Positions 19,662 through 27,469 of a stretch of DNA of 42,393 bases are shown one piece after another; positions within the stretch are counted from its first letter, which is position 1; each line of letters starts with the position of its first letter. The stretch lies in IMG/VR virus record IMGVR_UViG_3300038418_000209, positions 1 to 42,393 of that record; one strand, written 5' to 3'. A program made the position numbers and the translations under genes. Under the pieces are notes generated by a model that saw only the letters and a list, made by a program, of their open reading frames with translations, was not told the origin of the DNA and made no database searches. Source of the stretch: a virus.

Positions 19662-20240
19662 ATGGATAGGAGAGGGATGCTTTCAATTCTCGGACTAGGC
19701 TCGGTTTTTGCGGGGGCCAGCAAAATCACCTGTTCGCCAATTCGAGAGATCGAACCCCCCGACGAATTCGAGTACAGGGGATACCGAATAACCTGGACTG
19801 GATGGAAGAAAGGGCAGGACACAGCAGATCTGAAAGCCCAGTGGTTAGCCTACCCCAAAGAAGGCGATCATCGCCTTTACGTCAGCAACACTGGGACGTG
19901 GGGTTTGTTCTTCGACGGCGCTCACTTGAATTGCTCCTGGACTTGGGTTGACAGAGTTTCTTCCATTGACCAAAGCGCTGCTGGCTTGGCTTCAACGTGC
20001 GAACAGATGCGTGAAGCCATCATTCGACTCATTGACGATATCAACGAAAAGGGAATCGGTCCTGACAGATTATGGGAACCACCTTTGACTCATCCAGAGT
20101 TGAAGGGATACTTGGGTTGGAGGAAACTCAGTCCTGAACATTATGCCGTATGGGCGCGCGACGAGAGAATTGAGCAAGAGGGAAAAACTCGGATTCGTTA
20201 CGCGGTCGGTTTTCCACGTTTCGGCAGCCGTTACGTATAG
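19662..20240 (+). CDS. Hypothetical protein with Tat-like N-terminus, 192 aa
   Basis: Starts MDRRGMLSILGLGSVFAGAS, with twin Arg followed by a hydrophobic segment, then ITCSPI, which may be a lipobox-like Cys. The rest has a beta-rich part with many Trp (YRITWTGWKKGQ, WGLFFDGAHLNCSWTW) and a helical segment (CEQMREAIIRLIDDINEKG). It could be exported or membrane-attached. No family is recognised. It lies between the FmdB-like gene and the portal gene. Confidence 0.55.
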   Translation: MDRRGMLSILGLGSVFAGASKITCSPIREIEPPDEFEYRGYRITWTGWKKGQDTADLKAQWLAYPKEGDHRLYVSNTGTWGLFFDGAHLNCSWTWVDRVSSIDQSAAGLASTCEQMREAIIRLIDDINEKGIGPDRLWEPPLTHPELKGYLGWRKLSPEHYAVWARDERIEQEGKTRIRYAVGFPRFGSRYV

Positions 20241-20260
20241 GTTTGCACTGAGGAACAATC

Positions 20261-22204
20261 ATGGGGACACTCCAAGCAAGGCTTGAAGAACGTGTGAAGG
20301 AACCGCCGAAGGTAGCGGAAGTCATGGGCCGGGAGTACGGCACGCCGCCACCATTTGTCCGCGATGAAAGCGGTGCCGTCATCTACCAGAAGTATTACGA
20401 CAGCGAAACCTCGGAATGGTGCCGCAACGTTCATCATGCCTCGGCACAATCTCAGGGCGAAGACCCTGAACTTCAGGACATTCCGAAGTGGATTCAGGTT
20501 CTCAGCGGAAACCACTGGCCCCAAGGCCGGCCGTCGTACCGTGCGAAGCCCGTTTTCAACCTCTCCCTGCGCTACTGGAAAGAACTCCAGTCGATCATCA
20601 GCGACATCCGGCTCAACACTTACGTCCACTCCGAAAACGAAAACTACAAGAGCATCGCACAGAATATCACCAAACTTTCGGCGTCGAACTGGCTCGACCA
20701 GGACGGCGACATCACCATGATGGAAAGCGTTCAACATGCTTCCTTCGGAATCGGGTACACCAAAGTCGGCATGAACACGAAGGAACAGCACCCCGCGTTC
20801 CTGTCTTTGGGCTCTGACCAAGTTATTCCCATCCTCCCCTCGCGAAACGATTTCCAGCAAAGCGCGGGAGTCATCTACGAATGCTGGAAACCGCTCTCAT
20901 GGTTCTACGACAAGTTCTCGATTTTGGCCCGAGCTATCAAGCCCGAGGCCACGGGGTGGCATCGCTCGTTCGCGTCGCGACCGTTCTACATTCCCGAGTA
21001 CACTTGGAACAACATGAATCCAGGACTCAGGAACGTCATCGCCTCGACGATTGATTCGGAGAAGGGGGCGAGCATCATCGAGTCTGGCCGCATCCCGATG
21101 GCGCGCGCCCGCGAGTTCTGGTTCCAGGACGACCGCATCAATCAGGGAAAACATCCGATTCGAGTTGGTTGGGGGAACTTCACTTACACTGTATTGCCCG
21201 GTCATCCGGTTTACCCTTATGGCCGGTTGATTTGCACGGCTGGCGAAGAGTGCGACATCCCCATCTACGATGGCCCAAACTTCCACTGGCACGGCATGTA
21301 CCCTTATGACCCTCTACGGCTCCAGCCGGTCGTCTGGATGTTCTCTGGCCTCAGCGTACTCAAGGACATCTACCCGCTCAACTCCGCCATCAATCAATTG
21401 CTCGCCGACTTACAGGACTACCTCAAGCAGATTCTCAATCCGACCTTGATCGTCAAGCCGAGGACGATGACCGACGAAGCGTGGGAAGAATACTTTCCCG
21501 GAATGCCTGGAGCGAAGATCATGCTCCTGAGCGTAAGCGGAGGCATCGCCGAGGCGATGAAGTTCGAGCGCGTCGATCCCACCGCAGTCGGCATCATCCC
21601 CCAGGCCATCCAAATGTTGACCCGCTTCTTCTACGAGCAGGCTGGCATGGTTGACAGCGGGCAGTTGACGAACAAGAAGCAGATTCCGTCCGAAGGGACT
21701 ATCGAGCAGATTCAGAACATCCGGCAGTCGATTTTCCGGCTCATGGCTCGCCACGTCGAAGTCCACATGAAGCACATCGGGAAAATGCAGGTTTCCGACA
21801 TCCTGCAATTCACGAACCGCAAGCAGGCGTTCGCGTTCCTGGGTAACGACGGAGTGACGTGGCAGAACATGGATTGGGACCCAGATAGCTACGTCGAACT
21901 CAAGAGCGCACAGAATGACCCAGAACCGTTCCGCCGCGGGCGGGAATTCGTGAAAAACTTCCGGCAGATGGTATCGACGGGGACCGCGCTTCCGGCTCAG
22001 CGCCAAGCCATGGCATCGATGGCGAACACCATGAACGCACGCAACCGGATGTCCACGGAGACCTTATACAAATTCCTCAGCGACGCAGGCTACCCCGTGC
22101 CACCGTGGAGCGAAGAGAAAAACCGGATCATCGCAGAGATGGCCGAACTCCCGCAGCCCAAGCCTCCAAGAGGTGGCGGGGGGAGACAACCAGCACATGG
22201 ATAA
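20261..22204 (+). CDS. Portal protein (P22-like)
   Basis: 647 residues. NLSLRYWKELQSIISDIRLN near the start, the conserved central stretch INQLLADLQDYLKQILNPTL, and the later EGTIEQIQNIRQSIFRLMAR are typical of large P22-type portals; the C-terminus is Pro/Gly-rich. The dodecameric portal sits at one capsid vertex and is the channel for terminase-driven packaging. The start lies after a half-palindrome remnant (TTGCACTGAGG at 20243-20253). Its stop overlaps the next gene. Confidence 0.85.
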   Translation: MGTLQARLEERVKEPPKVAEVMGREYGTPPPFVRDESGAVIYQKYYDSETSEWCRNVHHASAQSQGEDPELQDIPKWIQVLSGNHWPQGRPSYRAKPVFNLSLRYWKELQSIISDIRLNTYVHSENENYKSIAQNITKLSASNWLDQDGDITMMESVQHASFGIGYTKVGMNTKEQHPAFLSLGSDQVIPILPSRNDFQQSAGVIYECWKPLSWFYDKFSILARAIKPEATGWHRSFASRPFYIPEYTWNNMNPGLRNVIASTIDSEKGASIIESGRIPMARAREFWFQDDRINQGKHPIRVGWGNFTYTVLPGHPVYPYGRLICTAGEECDIPIYDGPNFHWHGMYPYDPLRLQPVVWMFSGLSVLKDIYPLNSAINQLLADLQDYLKQILNPTLIVKPRTMTDEAWEEYFPGMPGAKIMLLSVSGGIAEAMKFERVDPTAVGIIPQAIQMLTRFFYEQAGMVDSGQLTNKKQIPSEGTIEQIQNIRQSIFRLMARHVEVHMKHIGKMQVSDILQFTNRKQAFAFLGNDGVTWQNMDWDPDSYVELKSAQNDPEPFRRGREFVKNFRQMVSTGTALPAQRQAMASMANTMNARNRMSTETLYKFLSDAGYPVPPWSEEKNRIIAEMAELPQPKPPRGGGGRQPAHG

Positions 22205-22448
22205 ACCCTCAGCAACGGCAACAGCGTTCAAATATACTCCAGACAACCGGCCCTACGGAGTCTTGACGCTGGACGGAAAATCGCTGGAAATTCATCCAGA
22301 CCTCTTCGAGGCGCTCGACGCGATGATTGGGAACTGCTTCAAAGCGGACGGCCAAGTGATAATTCACATCGCTGGCGGACGGATTGTGGACGTGAAGCTA
22401 AACAACACGCCAGTGCGGATTTTGAGGCATTATGCGGAACGCACATAA
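22197..22448 (+). CDS. Hypothetical protein, 83 aa
   Basis: The ATG at 22197 overlaps the portal stop by 8 bp and follows GGGGGGAG. The protein (MDKPSATATAFKYTPDNRPY...) has a beta-like middle (GQVIIHIAGGRIVDVKLNNT) and no membrane segment. Unknown; it is translationally coupled to the portal gene. Confidence 0.6.
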   Translation: MDKPSATATAFKYTPDNRPYGVLTLDGKSLEIHPDLFEALDAMIGNCFKADGQVIIHIAGGRIVDVKLNNTPVRILRHYAERT

Positions 22449-22479
22449 GCGGGTTGAGAAGATCGGCAAAATTTTGTTC

Positions 22480-22509
22480 TTGACAAAGGGTCTGTTCCGA
22501 GAGTAGGGT
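22480..22509 (+). promoter_or_regulatory. Possible promoter ahead of terminator
   Basis: Perfect TTGACA at 22480-22485; the -10 is poor (TAGGGT at 22504-22509, 18-base spacer). It lies 50 bp before an intrinsic terminator, so it would make an RNA of only about 85 nt, or it supports readthrough into the capsid genes. Confidence 0.3.
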
Positions 22510-22557
22510 TCAGTCTGGATTAAGCGGGGGTCTTTCGTCACCTCTTGAGTCGACGAG

Positions 22558-22600
22558 AAGGCGCTCAAAGCTGAAAAGGCTTTGGGCGCCTTTTCTTTTT
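22558..22600 (+). terminator. Intrinsic terminator after the portal block
   Basis: AAGGCGC...CAAAGC pairs with GGCTTTG...GCGCCTT (stem 22558-22571 / 22578-22592) and is followed by TTTTCTTTTT. A strong rho-independent terminator separating packaging genes from head genes. Confidence 0.8.
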
Positions 22601-22616
22601 GGCCCAAGAGGAAAAA

Positions 22617-22823
22617 GTGGACGAACCCTCGAAGCCCGCAGAAGTCCATTGCCCGATAGAGGACGCCAGAACACTCGTGAAGGCTCACGAGATCACCCGA
22701 GACAAACATCGTTTCAAGGCGGTGCGGAAGCACGCCGACAGCCTGAACAAGAGTCTCGGCGTGGGGATGGGCGCTGGCAAGCGCGTGAAGAAGTCGCGAG
22801 GACGACGTGCCGCTCAGCGGTGA
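22617..22823 (+). CDS. Small basic protein, 68 aa
   Basis: GTG at 22617 with AGAGGAAAAA upstream; the TTG at 22599 lies in the terminator U-tract and is rejected. The sequence (IEDARTLVKAHEITRDKHRF, then KRVKKSRGRRAAQR) is strongly basic at the C-terminus. Overlaps the next gene by 17 bp. It may bind DNA or act in head assembly; unknown. Confidence 0.5.
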   Translation: MDEPSKPAEVHCPIEDARTLVKAHEITRDKHRFKAVRKHADSLNKSLGVGMGAGKRVKKSRGRRAAQR

Positions 22824-22983
22824 CACGAAGAAGGATATTCCCGAGTTGCTTCATCGCTGCAAGCGCGGTGGCTTCGGGAATATCAAGGGAAAGAGTTTTG
22901 AAGTTTGCCGCCGATCAGCATTAGCGGTGGCGTACAGTGCCAAGCGTCGGAAGGGTCGCAAAAAGCGACGGTCACGACGATGA
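22807..22983 (+). CDS. Small basic protein, 58 aa
   Basis: GTG start preceded by GAGGA. Begins MPLSGDTKKDIPELLHRCKR and ends with the very basic YSAKRRKGRKKRRSRR. The MPLS...KK...AxAVAYSxxRR pattern resembles small basic proteins encoded next to phage head genes. The stop overlaps the next ATG (ATGA). Likely nucleic-acid binding. Confidence 0.55.
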   Translation: MPLSGDTKKDIPELLHRCKRGGFGNIKGKSFEVCRRSALAVAYSAKRRKGRKKRRSRR

Positions 22984-23117
22984 GCATCCAGAGAACGAAA
23001 GGACGCGGAACGGACGAAGGCGTCGAAAGGGCTCTGGAGATACTAAGGAAGGAGGAAACCACCATGTTCGAGAGAAACCGCAAAAAGCGCCACGGCGGGA
23101 GAAAGGGAAAGCGCTAA
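22980..23117 (+). CDS. Small basic protein, 45 aa, with internal start
   Basis: Coupled to the previous gene by ATGA. MSIQRTKGRGTDEGVERALE is followed by a basic end. An internal ATG at 23064 has a near-ideal AAGGAGG Shine-Dalgarno, which could give a separate 17-residue peptide MFERNRKKRHGGRKGKR. Unknown function. Confidence 0.5.
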   Translation: MSIQRTKGRGTDEGVERALEILRKEETTMFERNRKKRHGGRKGKR

Positions 23118-23220
23118 AACTCTCCTCCCCTGATGTCCGGCTAACGCCGTGATGTCCTCGGAGGACCGAGTCAAACGGGGAGGGGGAGCGGCGAGTAGTT
23201 CCCCCTCTTCACTTCATTCA

Positions 23221-23234
23221 GTGCAGTCCTGCAC
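23221..23234 (+). repeat. Palindromic intergenic repeat, copy 8
   Basis: Perfect GTGCAG-NN-CTGCAC, immediately followed by GAGGAG and the ATG at 23248. Confidence 0.9.
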
Positions 23235-23247
23235 GAGGAGCACTCAG

Positions 23248-23523
23248 ATGGCAATCGGCAAAGATGGTTGGGATTGCGCGACGCTGGTTTCACACAGCAA
23301 GAGCGTCTCCCCGCAAGCGAACAAAAAGTTTGGACCTGGGATGGAGAAAGAGGCCACAACGACCGTGAATCCCAGAGCCAAGGAAAGGCTGGGCCAAGCT
23401 GGCCAGCCGAAGAAGGGCTCGAACGACATAGCCCACGCCGGGACGGCATCACCTATCGGCTCGCCGAGTCCGACCAAAGGTAACCGGCCGGTAGCATGGC
23501 CGCCATCGCATCAAAAGGCGTAA
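23248..23523 (+). CDS. Hypothetical low-complexity protein, 91 aa
   Basis: The start at 23248 is set by the GAGGAG following palindrome copy 8. Starts MAIGKDGWDCATLVSHSKSV; the rest is Pro/Ser/Lys/Gly-rich and probably disordered. It abuts the next gene with no gap (TAAATG). Perhaps a minor head component. Confidence 0.5.
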   Translation: MAIGKDGWDCATLVSHSKSVSPQANKKFGPGMEKEATTTVNPRAKERLGQAGQPKKGSNDIAHAGTASPIGSPSPTKGNRPVAWPPSHQKA

Positions 23524-23883
23524 ATGTCAGCACCTCCGAACGTCCAAACTCCGCCGCTTCCGCCCAATCTCAGGGCTCAGCAAGGCCCGATGCCCGCCAT
23601 GGGCGCGACGCAGGAACCCACCGACAATCCGCAGGCTATCGTCGCGAAAATTGGCGCGGACGTTCGCAAGCTCGCCGAGGCACTCGCCAAATCCAAGGCG
23701 AAACCTGCGGCACTCGAAACCCTAAAGCAGATGATTCCAATGCTCGCTCAACTGACGAGCGACATTCTCGGTCCAGAGGACCAAGGGACGGCGACGCCGG
23801 CCCCACCGCCAACACCGGGAGAAGTCCTACCACCTCCGTCGCAATCGGCGGCGCCCGCTGGAGGCTATCTGCCGGGGGCATAA
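23524..23883 (+). CDS. Hypothetical Pro-rich protein, 119 aa
   Basis: Pro-rich disordered ends flank a helical core (IVAKIGADVRKLAEALAKSK, LETLKQMIPMLAQLTSDILG). Located just before the scaffold candidate; it may be an accessory head-assembly factor. No family is recognised. Confidence 0.5.
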   Translation: MSAPPNVQTPPLPPNLRAQQGPMPAMGATQEPTDNPQAIVAKIGADVRKLAEALAKSKAKPAALETLKQMIPMLAQLTSDILGPEDQGTATPAPPPTPGEVLPPPSQSAAPAGGYLPGA

Positions 23884-23896
23884 AGGAGAAACGACT

Positions 23897-24787
23897 ATGG
23901 GCAGATTCGACGACGTTTTGAAAACCATCAGCGACGCGCAAGAGCGCGACGCCATCGTAAAGGTTCTCGAAAAGAACCCTGACTTCAAGAAGGGGATCGA
24001 AGGGATCGAGCGGCTCGCTGCCGACGGGGAGACGTACAACGTATGGTACCGTGACCCCAAAGGCTACCCCGAGTTCAAGGCGGCGCACGATGCGCTGCCA
24101 AAACTCGAGCAGGATCTCGAAGAAGCGAACCGATTGCTCGCCGAAGCGAAGGCTGGCAAGCCCGCCAAAGGCGCGAAGGAAGAAGAGACACCCTTGGACG
24201 AGATGACACCCGAGCAGATGTTGGCGAGAGTGGAAGAGAACCTGAAGGCCAAGGGGTACGTCACCGCCGCTGAGGCGACGAGACTTGCTACTGAGGCCGC
24301 AACGACCGCCGCCGCTGGCGTGCAGGCCCGGGTTTACACCCAAGGGCTCCCAATGGTCGAGCGCATGATGGCCGTCCAAGACAAGTATCGCAAGGATTTC
24401 GGCAAGGACATGGACCGGAAGGCCTTCGGGAAGTTCATCGAAGATCAGAAGTTCTCCGACGTGGACCACGCCTACGAGGCCTTCACGCGCGAGGACTACG
24501 TCAACAAGGTCAAGGCGGAAGCCTTCGATCAGGGAGTCCTGAAGGGCACGAAGGATACGACGGAGAAACTCACACGCGAAAGTTCCGAAGCGGCTCTTCG
24601 AAGTCTGCCTGTCGATATGGGCGGAACGCATGGCTTCTCATCGCGCCCAGGGGAGCCCCCGAAGCCCGTCGCTATGTCGGACATCAAGGAAGACTACCAA
24701 CTCGGACCTCGCGGCGGGTTCAAGTTGGCGCACGCTGTTGCTGCGCAGATCGCCACCGACAAGGCGGCTGGCAAGACGCAGCCATAG
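23897..24787 (+). CDS. Probable capsid scaffolding protein
   Basis: 296 residues, highly charged and mainly helical: ALPKLEQDLEEANRLLAEAK is a coiled-coil stretch, followed by an Ala-rich acidic region and a C-terminus with FKLAHAVAAQIATDKAAGK. Position directly upstream of the capsid candidate, size and composition fit a scaffold that directs coat assembly and leaves or is degraded. The assignment is by context, not by sequence family. Confidence 0.6.
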   Translation: MGRFDDVLKTISDAQERDAIVKVLEKNPDFKKGIEGIERLAADGETYNVWYRDPKGYPEFKAAHDALPKLEQDLEEANRLLAEAKAGKPAKGAKEEETPLDEMTPEQMLARVEENLKAKGYVTAAEATRLATEAATTAAAGVQARVYTQGLPMVERMMAVQDKYRKDFGKDMDRKAFGKFIEDQKFSDVDHAYEAFTREDYVNKVKAEAFDQGVLKGTKDTTEKLTRESSEAALRSLPVDMGGTHGFSSRPGEPPKPVAMSDIKEDYQLGPRGGFKLAHAVAAQIATDKAAGKTQP

Positions 24788-24831
24788 AGAGCTTTTTGGA
24801 TTTCCCGGAGTTCGGATAAGAACCGGCCCGG

Positions 24832-25884
24832 ATGAAAAAAGGAGGCGGCTTCATCGCGCTAATAGCGCTTGGGGCTGTTATTATCATGGTACTGTCGTTA
24901 ACTTCTTTATCCGCTTACACGAACGCCTACATCGTCCCGAAGGCGTTCAACGTAGTCTATATGAAGTCCCCCCTCTTCATTCGGGCGATGACGAAGAACA
25001 ACTTCCGCTTTGAAGGTGGCAAGTTCATTCAGCAGCCCATTGTCCCCTTCAAGCTGTTGGGTTCTTCGTTTGGACCCGGCAGCCGCTTCAGCACGGCGTG
25101 GGTGAACACGGAAACCGCTTACCAAGTGAATATCAAGTTCTATATGGTGAGCGTCGTGTTGCTCGGGACGGACGGCGTGTTGAACATGGGCAACGAGGCG
25201 GCGTTAAGCCAAGTCGAACTCAAGATGTCGAACGCTTCGGCGAAGATGGGCGAAATGCTCGCCGTCGACAGCTTCCTCGCTGGCTTGTCGAACGCCAACG
25301 TCATCACGAACCTCGGGCAGGATTCCGACACGCTCTCGCTCGACGGGTTCGCGCAGTGGGTTGACGACGGGAACAACGTCACCACAGTCGGCGGAATCAC
25401 GCGCACGGATATCGGGACGACGGGCGTCGTGGGTGGTGGCAACGGCTACTACAAGGCCGTCGGCGGCACGATGCTGCTCACCGACCTCAACAGGGCCATC
25501 GCGACGACTACCTTCACCCCGGATCGCGTTGACCTGATCGTCGGGACGCCGCTGACCTGCATGGTCATCCAAGACCTCTTGCAGGGCAATCAGCGGTTCC
25601 TGCGCGAAGACACCGACATGGCGAAGGCTGGCCTCAAGGGCATCGAGTACATGGGCGCCTTGGTTGTCCCCGACAACTACGCGCCTGCCGGAGCGCTGCT
25701 CGGCATTTGCTCCGACTACTTTATGTTCTACATCTCGACGAACCCCCTGTTCCAATTCGGGTTCACAGGGTTCAAGGAAGACCAGGGGACGATCGATTAC
25801 GCCGGCCAGTTCCTCTATGCGGGGAACATCGTGTACCCGAACCCGCGCACCGGGTTCTACATGGTCACGATCTCCTTCTCGTAG
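24832..25884 (+). CDS. Probable major capsid protein
   Basis: About 350 residues after the scaffold candidate. From LTSLSAYTNAYIVPKAFNVV onward it reads like a coat protein of the HK97-fold class (large beta/alpha mix, central long Gly/Asn/Thr loop, C-terminal FGFTGFKEDQGTIDYAGQFL). The start is uncertain: ATG 24832 gives a hydrophobic, signal-like N-terminus (FIALIALGAVIIMVLSL), while ATG 24886 would remove most of it. An AAAAAAGGAGG lies just after the first ATG but has no start codon at proper distance. Capsid role inferred from context and length. Confidence 0.7.
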   Translation: MKKGGGFIALIALGAVIIMVLSLTSLSAYTNAYIVPKAFNVVYMKSPLFIRAMTKNNFRFEGGKFIQQPIVPFKLLGSSFGPGSRFSTAWVNTETAYQVNIKFYMVSVVLLGTDGVLNMGNEAALSQVELKMSNASAKMGEMLAVDSFLAGLSNANVITNLGQDSDTLSLDGFAQWVDDGNNVTTVGGITRTDIGTTGVVGGGNGYYKAVGGTMLLTDLNRAIATTTFTPDRVDLIVGTPLTCMVIQDLLQGNQRFLREDTDMAKAGLKGIEYMGALVVPDNYAPAGALLGICSDYFMFYISTNPLFQFGFTGFKEDQGTIDYAGQFLYAGNIVYPNPRTGFYMVTISFS

Positions 25885-25904
25885 GTCGTGGGCGTTCAGT
25901 AGGG

Positions 25905-25930
25905 GCCGCAGTGCAGGGCTGCACTGCGGC
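25905..25930 (+). repeat. Palindromic repeat copy 9, extended to 12-bp arms
   Basis: The core GTGCAG-NN-CTGCAC (25911-25924) is extended to GCCGCAGTGCAG-GG-CTGCACTGCGGC, the longest perfect palindrome of the family. It lies between the capsid gene and the next gene. Confidence 0.9.
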
Positions 25931-25954
25931 AGTAAGTTTGACGGAGGGACTAAA

Positions 25955-26557
25955 ATGTCCACCAAGTACTTCGGGTCGCTGATTATGGCGACGCCCGTTT
26001 TCAACACCGGTGGGGGGGATTTCACCCTCGTCGATGATGCGACGCAGAAGAATTACCCGCTGGGCGGGATCTACGTCTTCCCGGATGCTTCGGGTCGGCC
26101 ACGGGCCATCACCTATGCGCAATGGAATCCGACAGTCGCAGCGACTTACGTCCAAGGCGGTCCAGTCTATTACAAGGATGGGGCGCGCAGCGTCATCACC
26201 AACGAGGTTACTGAGGCCGCGACGTACCTCGTGAACACTTGTTCCGCGCTATTCTCGTTTGCCGGGATTATTTTGAATCCAACCGTTCCGACGACCGGCG
26301 ACTTCGTGTTCATCCAGTCGCAGGGGTTCTGCGACAAGATCAAGATGCCGGCGGCAACCACGGCTGGTGACATCCTGGTCCTGACGAACGCAGTTGGGAC
26401 GGCACCCACGGACAACGTGTGGACCAGACTTGGCGGGGCCACCGACCTGACATTGCTCAAGGCATTGTTCGCGGTTATTTATGTGACTACCGCCGTCGTC
26501 GGTGGTGGGGCAGGGCTGGGGAGTGGCTGGATTGAAGGTCCTCTGGGCCTGATTTAA
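25955..26557 (+). CDS. Capsid-associated protein A (decoration/head-fibre candidate)
   Basis: 200 residues from the ATG at 25955 (ACGGAGG Shine-Dalgarno). Contains GDFTLVDDATQKNYPLGGIY, ALFSFAGI and a Gly-rich end GLGSGWIEGPLGLI. It is clearly paralogous to the next gene, with roughly half of positions identical by eye. Beta-rich, without signal or membrane segment. Position right after the coat gene suggests a decoration or head-fibre role; no family is recognised. Confidence 0.6.
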   Translation: MSTKYFGSLIMATPVFNTGGGDFTLVDDATQKNYPLGGIYVFPDASGRPRAITYAQWNPTVAATYVQGGPVYYKDGARSVITNEVTEAATYLVNTCSALFSFAGIILNPTVPTTGDFVFIQSQGFCDKIKMPAATTAGDILVLTNAVGTAPTDNVWTRLGGATDLTLLKALFAVIYVTTAVVGGGAGLGSGWIEGPLGLI

Positions 26558-26576
26558 GCTCGATGGAGGGATCGAA

Positions 26577-27179
26577 ATGAGTACCAAAACTTACGGAAGC
26601 CTGATCATGCAGACCCCGGTTCTGAACACGGGTCAGGGCGACTTCACTCTGGTTGACGACGCGAAGCAGAAAAACTTCCCGTTGGGGGGCATCTACATCT
26701 ACGCGGATTCCTCCGGGCGGCCGAGAATCATCAAGTACGTCGAGTGGAACCCCAGCACCACACCAGCTTATTACCAAGGGGCTCCGGTGTACTACACCGA
26801 TCAGACACGGACTATCGTCAGCCCCATCGTCGCCGACGCGGCGACCTACTTGGTGGCTTCCTGCTCGACACTGTTCTCGTTCGCGGGAATCACTATGGGA
26901 GCGACGATCCCGGCGGCGGCGGGAGATTTCATCTTCATCCAGTCTGGCGGTTTCTCCGACAAGATCTTGATGCCAGCAAGCACCGTGGCGGGGGACATAC
27001 TGGTTCTGTCGAATGTGGCTGCGAATCTTCCGACGATCAACGTGTTCATCAGGGTCGCAGCGGGAACCGACCTGGGGATCGTAAAGGCTGCGTTTGCATG
27101 CGTGTTCGTCACCACCATCGCCGCCGTCGGCGGTGGATTGGGAAGCGGCTGGATTCAGAGTCCCTTGATGCCGATTTAA
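26577..27179 (+). CDS. Capsid-associated protein B (paralogue of A)
   Basis: 200 residues, the same length and architecture as its neighbour: MSTKTYGSLIMQTPVLNTGQ, GDFTLVDDAKQKNFPLGGIY, FSFAGI and GLGSGWIQSPLMPI. Arose by tandem duplication of the 25955 gene or vice versa. A terminator follows. Together they probably make a two-component capsid surface layer; this is inference. Confidence 0.6.
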   Translation: MSTKTYGSLIMQTPVLNTGQGDFTLVDDAKQKNFPLGGIYIYADSSGRPRIIKYVEWNPSTTPAYYQGAPVYYTDQTRTIVSPIVADAATYLVASCSTLFSFAGITMGATIPAAAGDFIFIQSGGFSDKILMPASTVAGDILVLSNVAANLPTINVFIRVAAGTDLGIVKAAFACVFVTTIAAVGGGLGSGWIQSPLMPI

Positions 27180-27205
27180 GTTCGTCGCTGCCTGGAGTCG
27201 CTGAG

Positions 27206-27242
27206 CCCTGGCTGGCCGATTAAGGTCGGCCAGGGCCTTTTT
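27206..27242 (+). terminator. Intrinsic terminator after the capsid block
   Basis: TGGCCGA (27213-27219) and TCGGCCA (27226-27232) form a hairpin with loop TTAAGG, with further CCC/GGG pairing possible, followed by CCTTTTTATT. Confidence 0.75.
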
Positions 27243-27256
27243 ATTGAGGAAGTACG

Positions 27257-27469
27257 ATGTCCGTCGAAATGCAGCCCGTCGTCAGTTCTCATGTTCGTGC
27301 CATCGGGTACGACGCTGAGACCGAGCGGCTGTACGTGAAATTCGACAATGGTACGTATGTGTATGACGGCGTCGAGCAGGGCACGTGGGAAGAGTTCCTG
27401 GGGGCATCGTCCAAAGGGGGGTTTCTCGCGGCCCGGATTAAGGGGAATTTTCCGTATTCGAGGATCTAA
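27257..27469 (+). CDS. KTSC domain protein, 70 aa
   Basis: MQPVVSSHVRAIGYDAETER, LYVKFDNGTYVYDGV, SKGGFLAARIKGNFPYSRI is the whole KTSC domain: the N-terminal VxSSxxxxIGYD, the F-x-x-G-x-x-Y-x-Y strand and the SKG...I+GxxPY end. KTSC proteins are small, widespread in phages and some bacteria, and of unproven function. The stop directly abuts the next ATG. Confidence 0.85.
   Translation: MSVEMQPVVSSHVRAIGYDAETERLYVKFDNGTYVYDGVEQGTWEEFLGASSKGGFLAARIKGNFPYSRI

Noticed and set aside
23636-24631. 331-codon open frame antisense to the scaffold candidate
   Set aside because: It mirrors a high-GC forward gene whose codon pattern and start site are sound; the antisense product has no recognisable domain and would convergently overlap three good genes.
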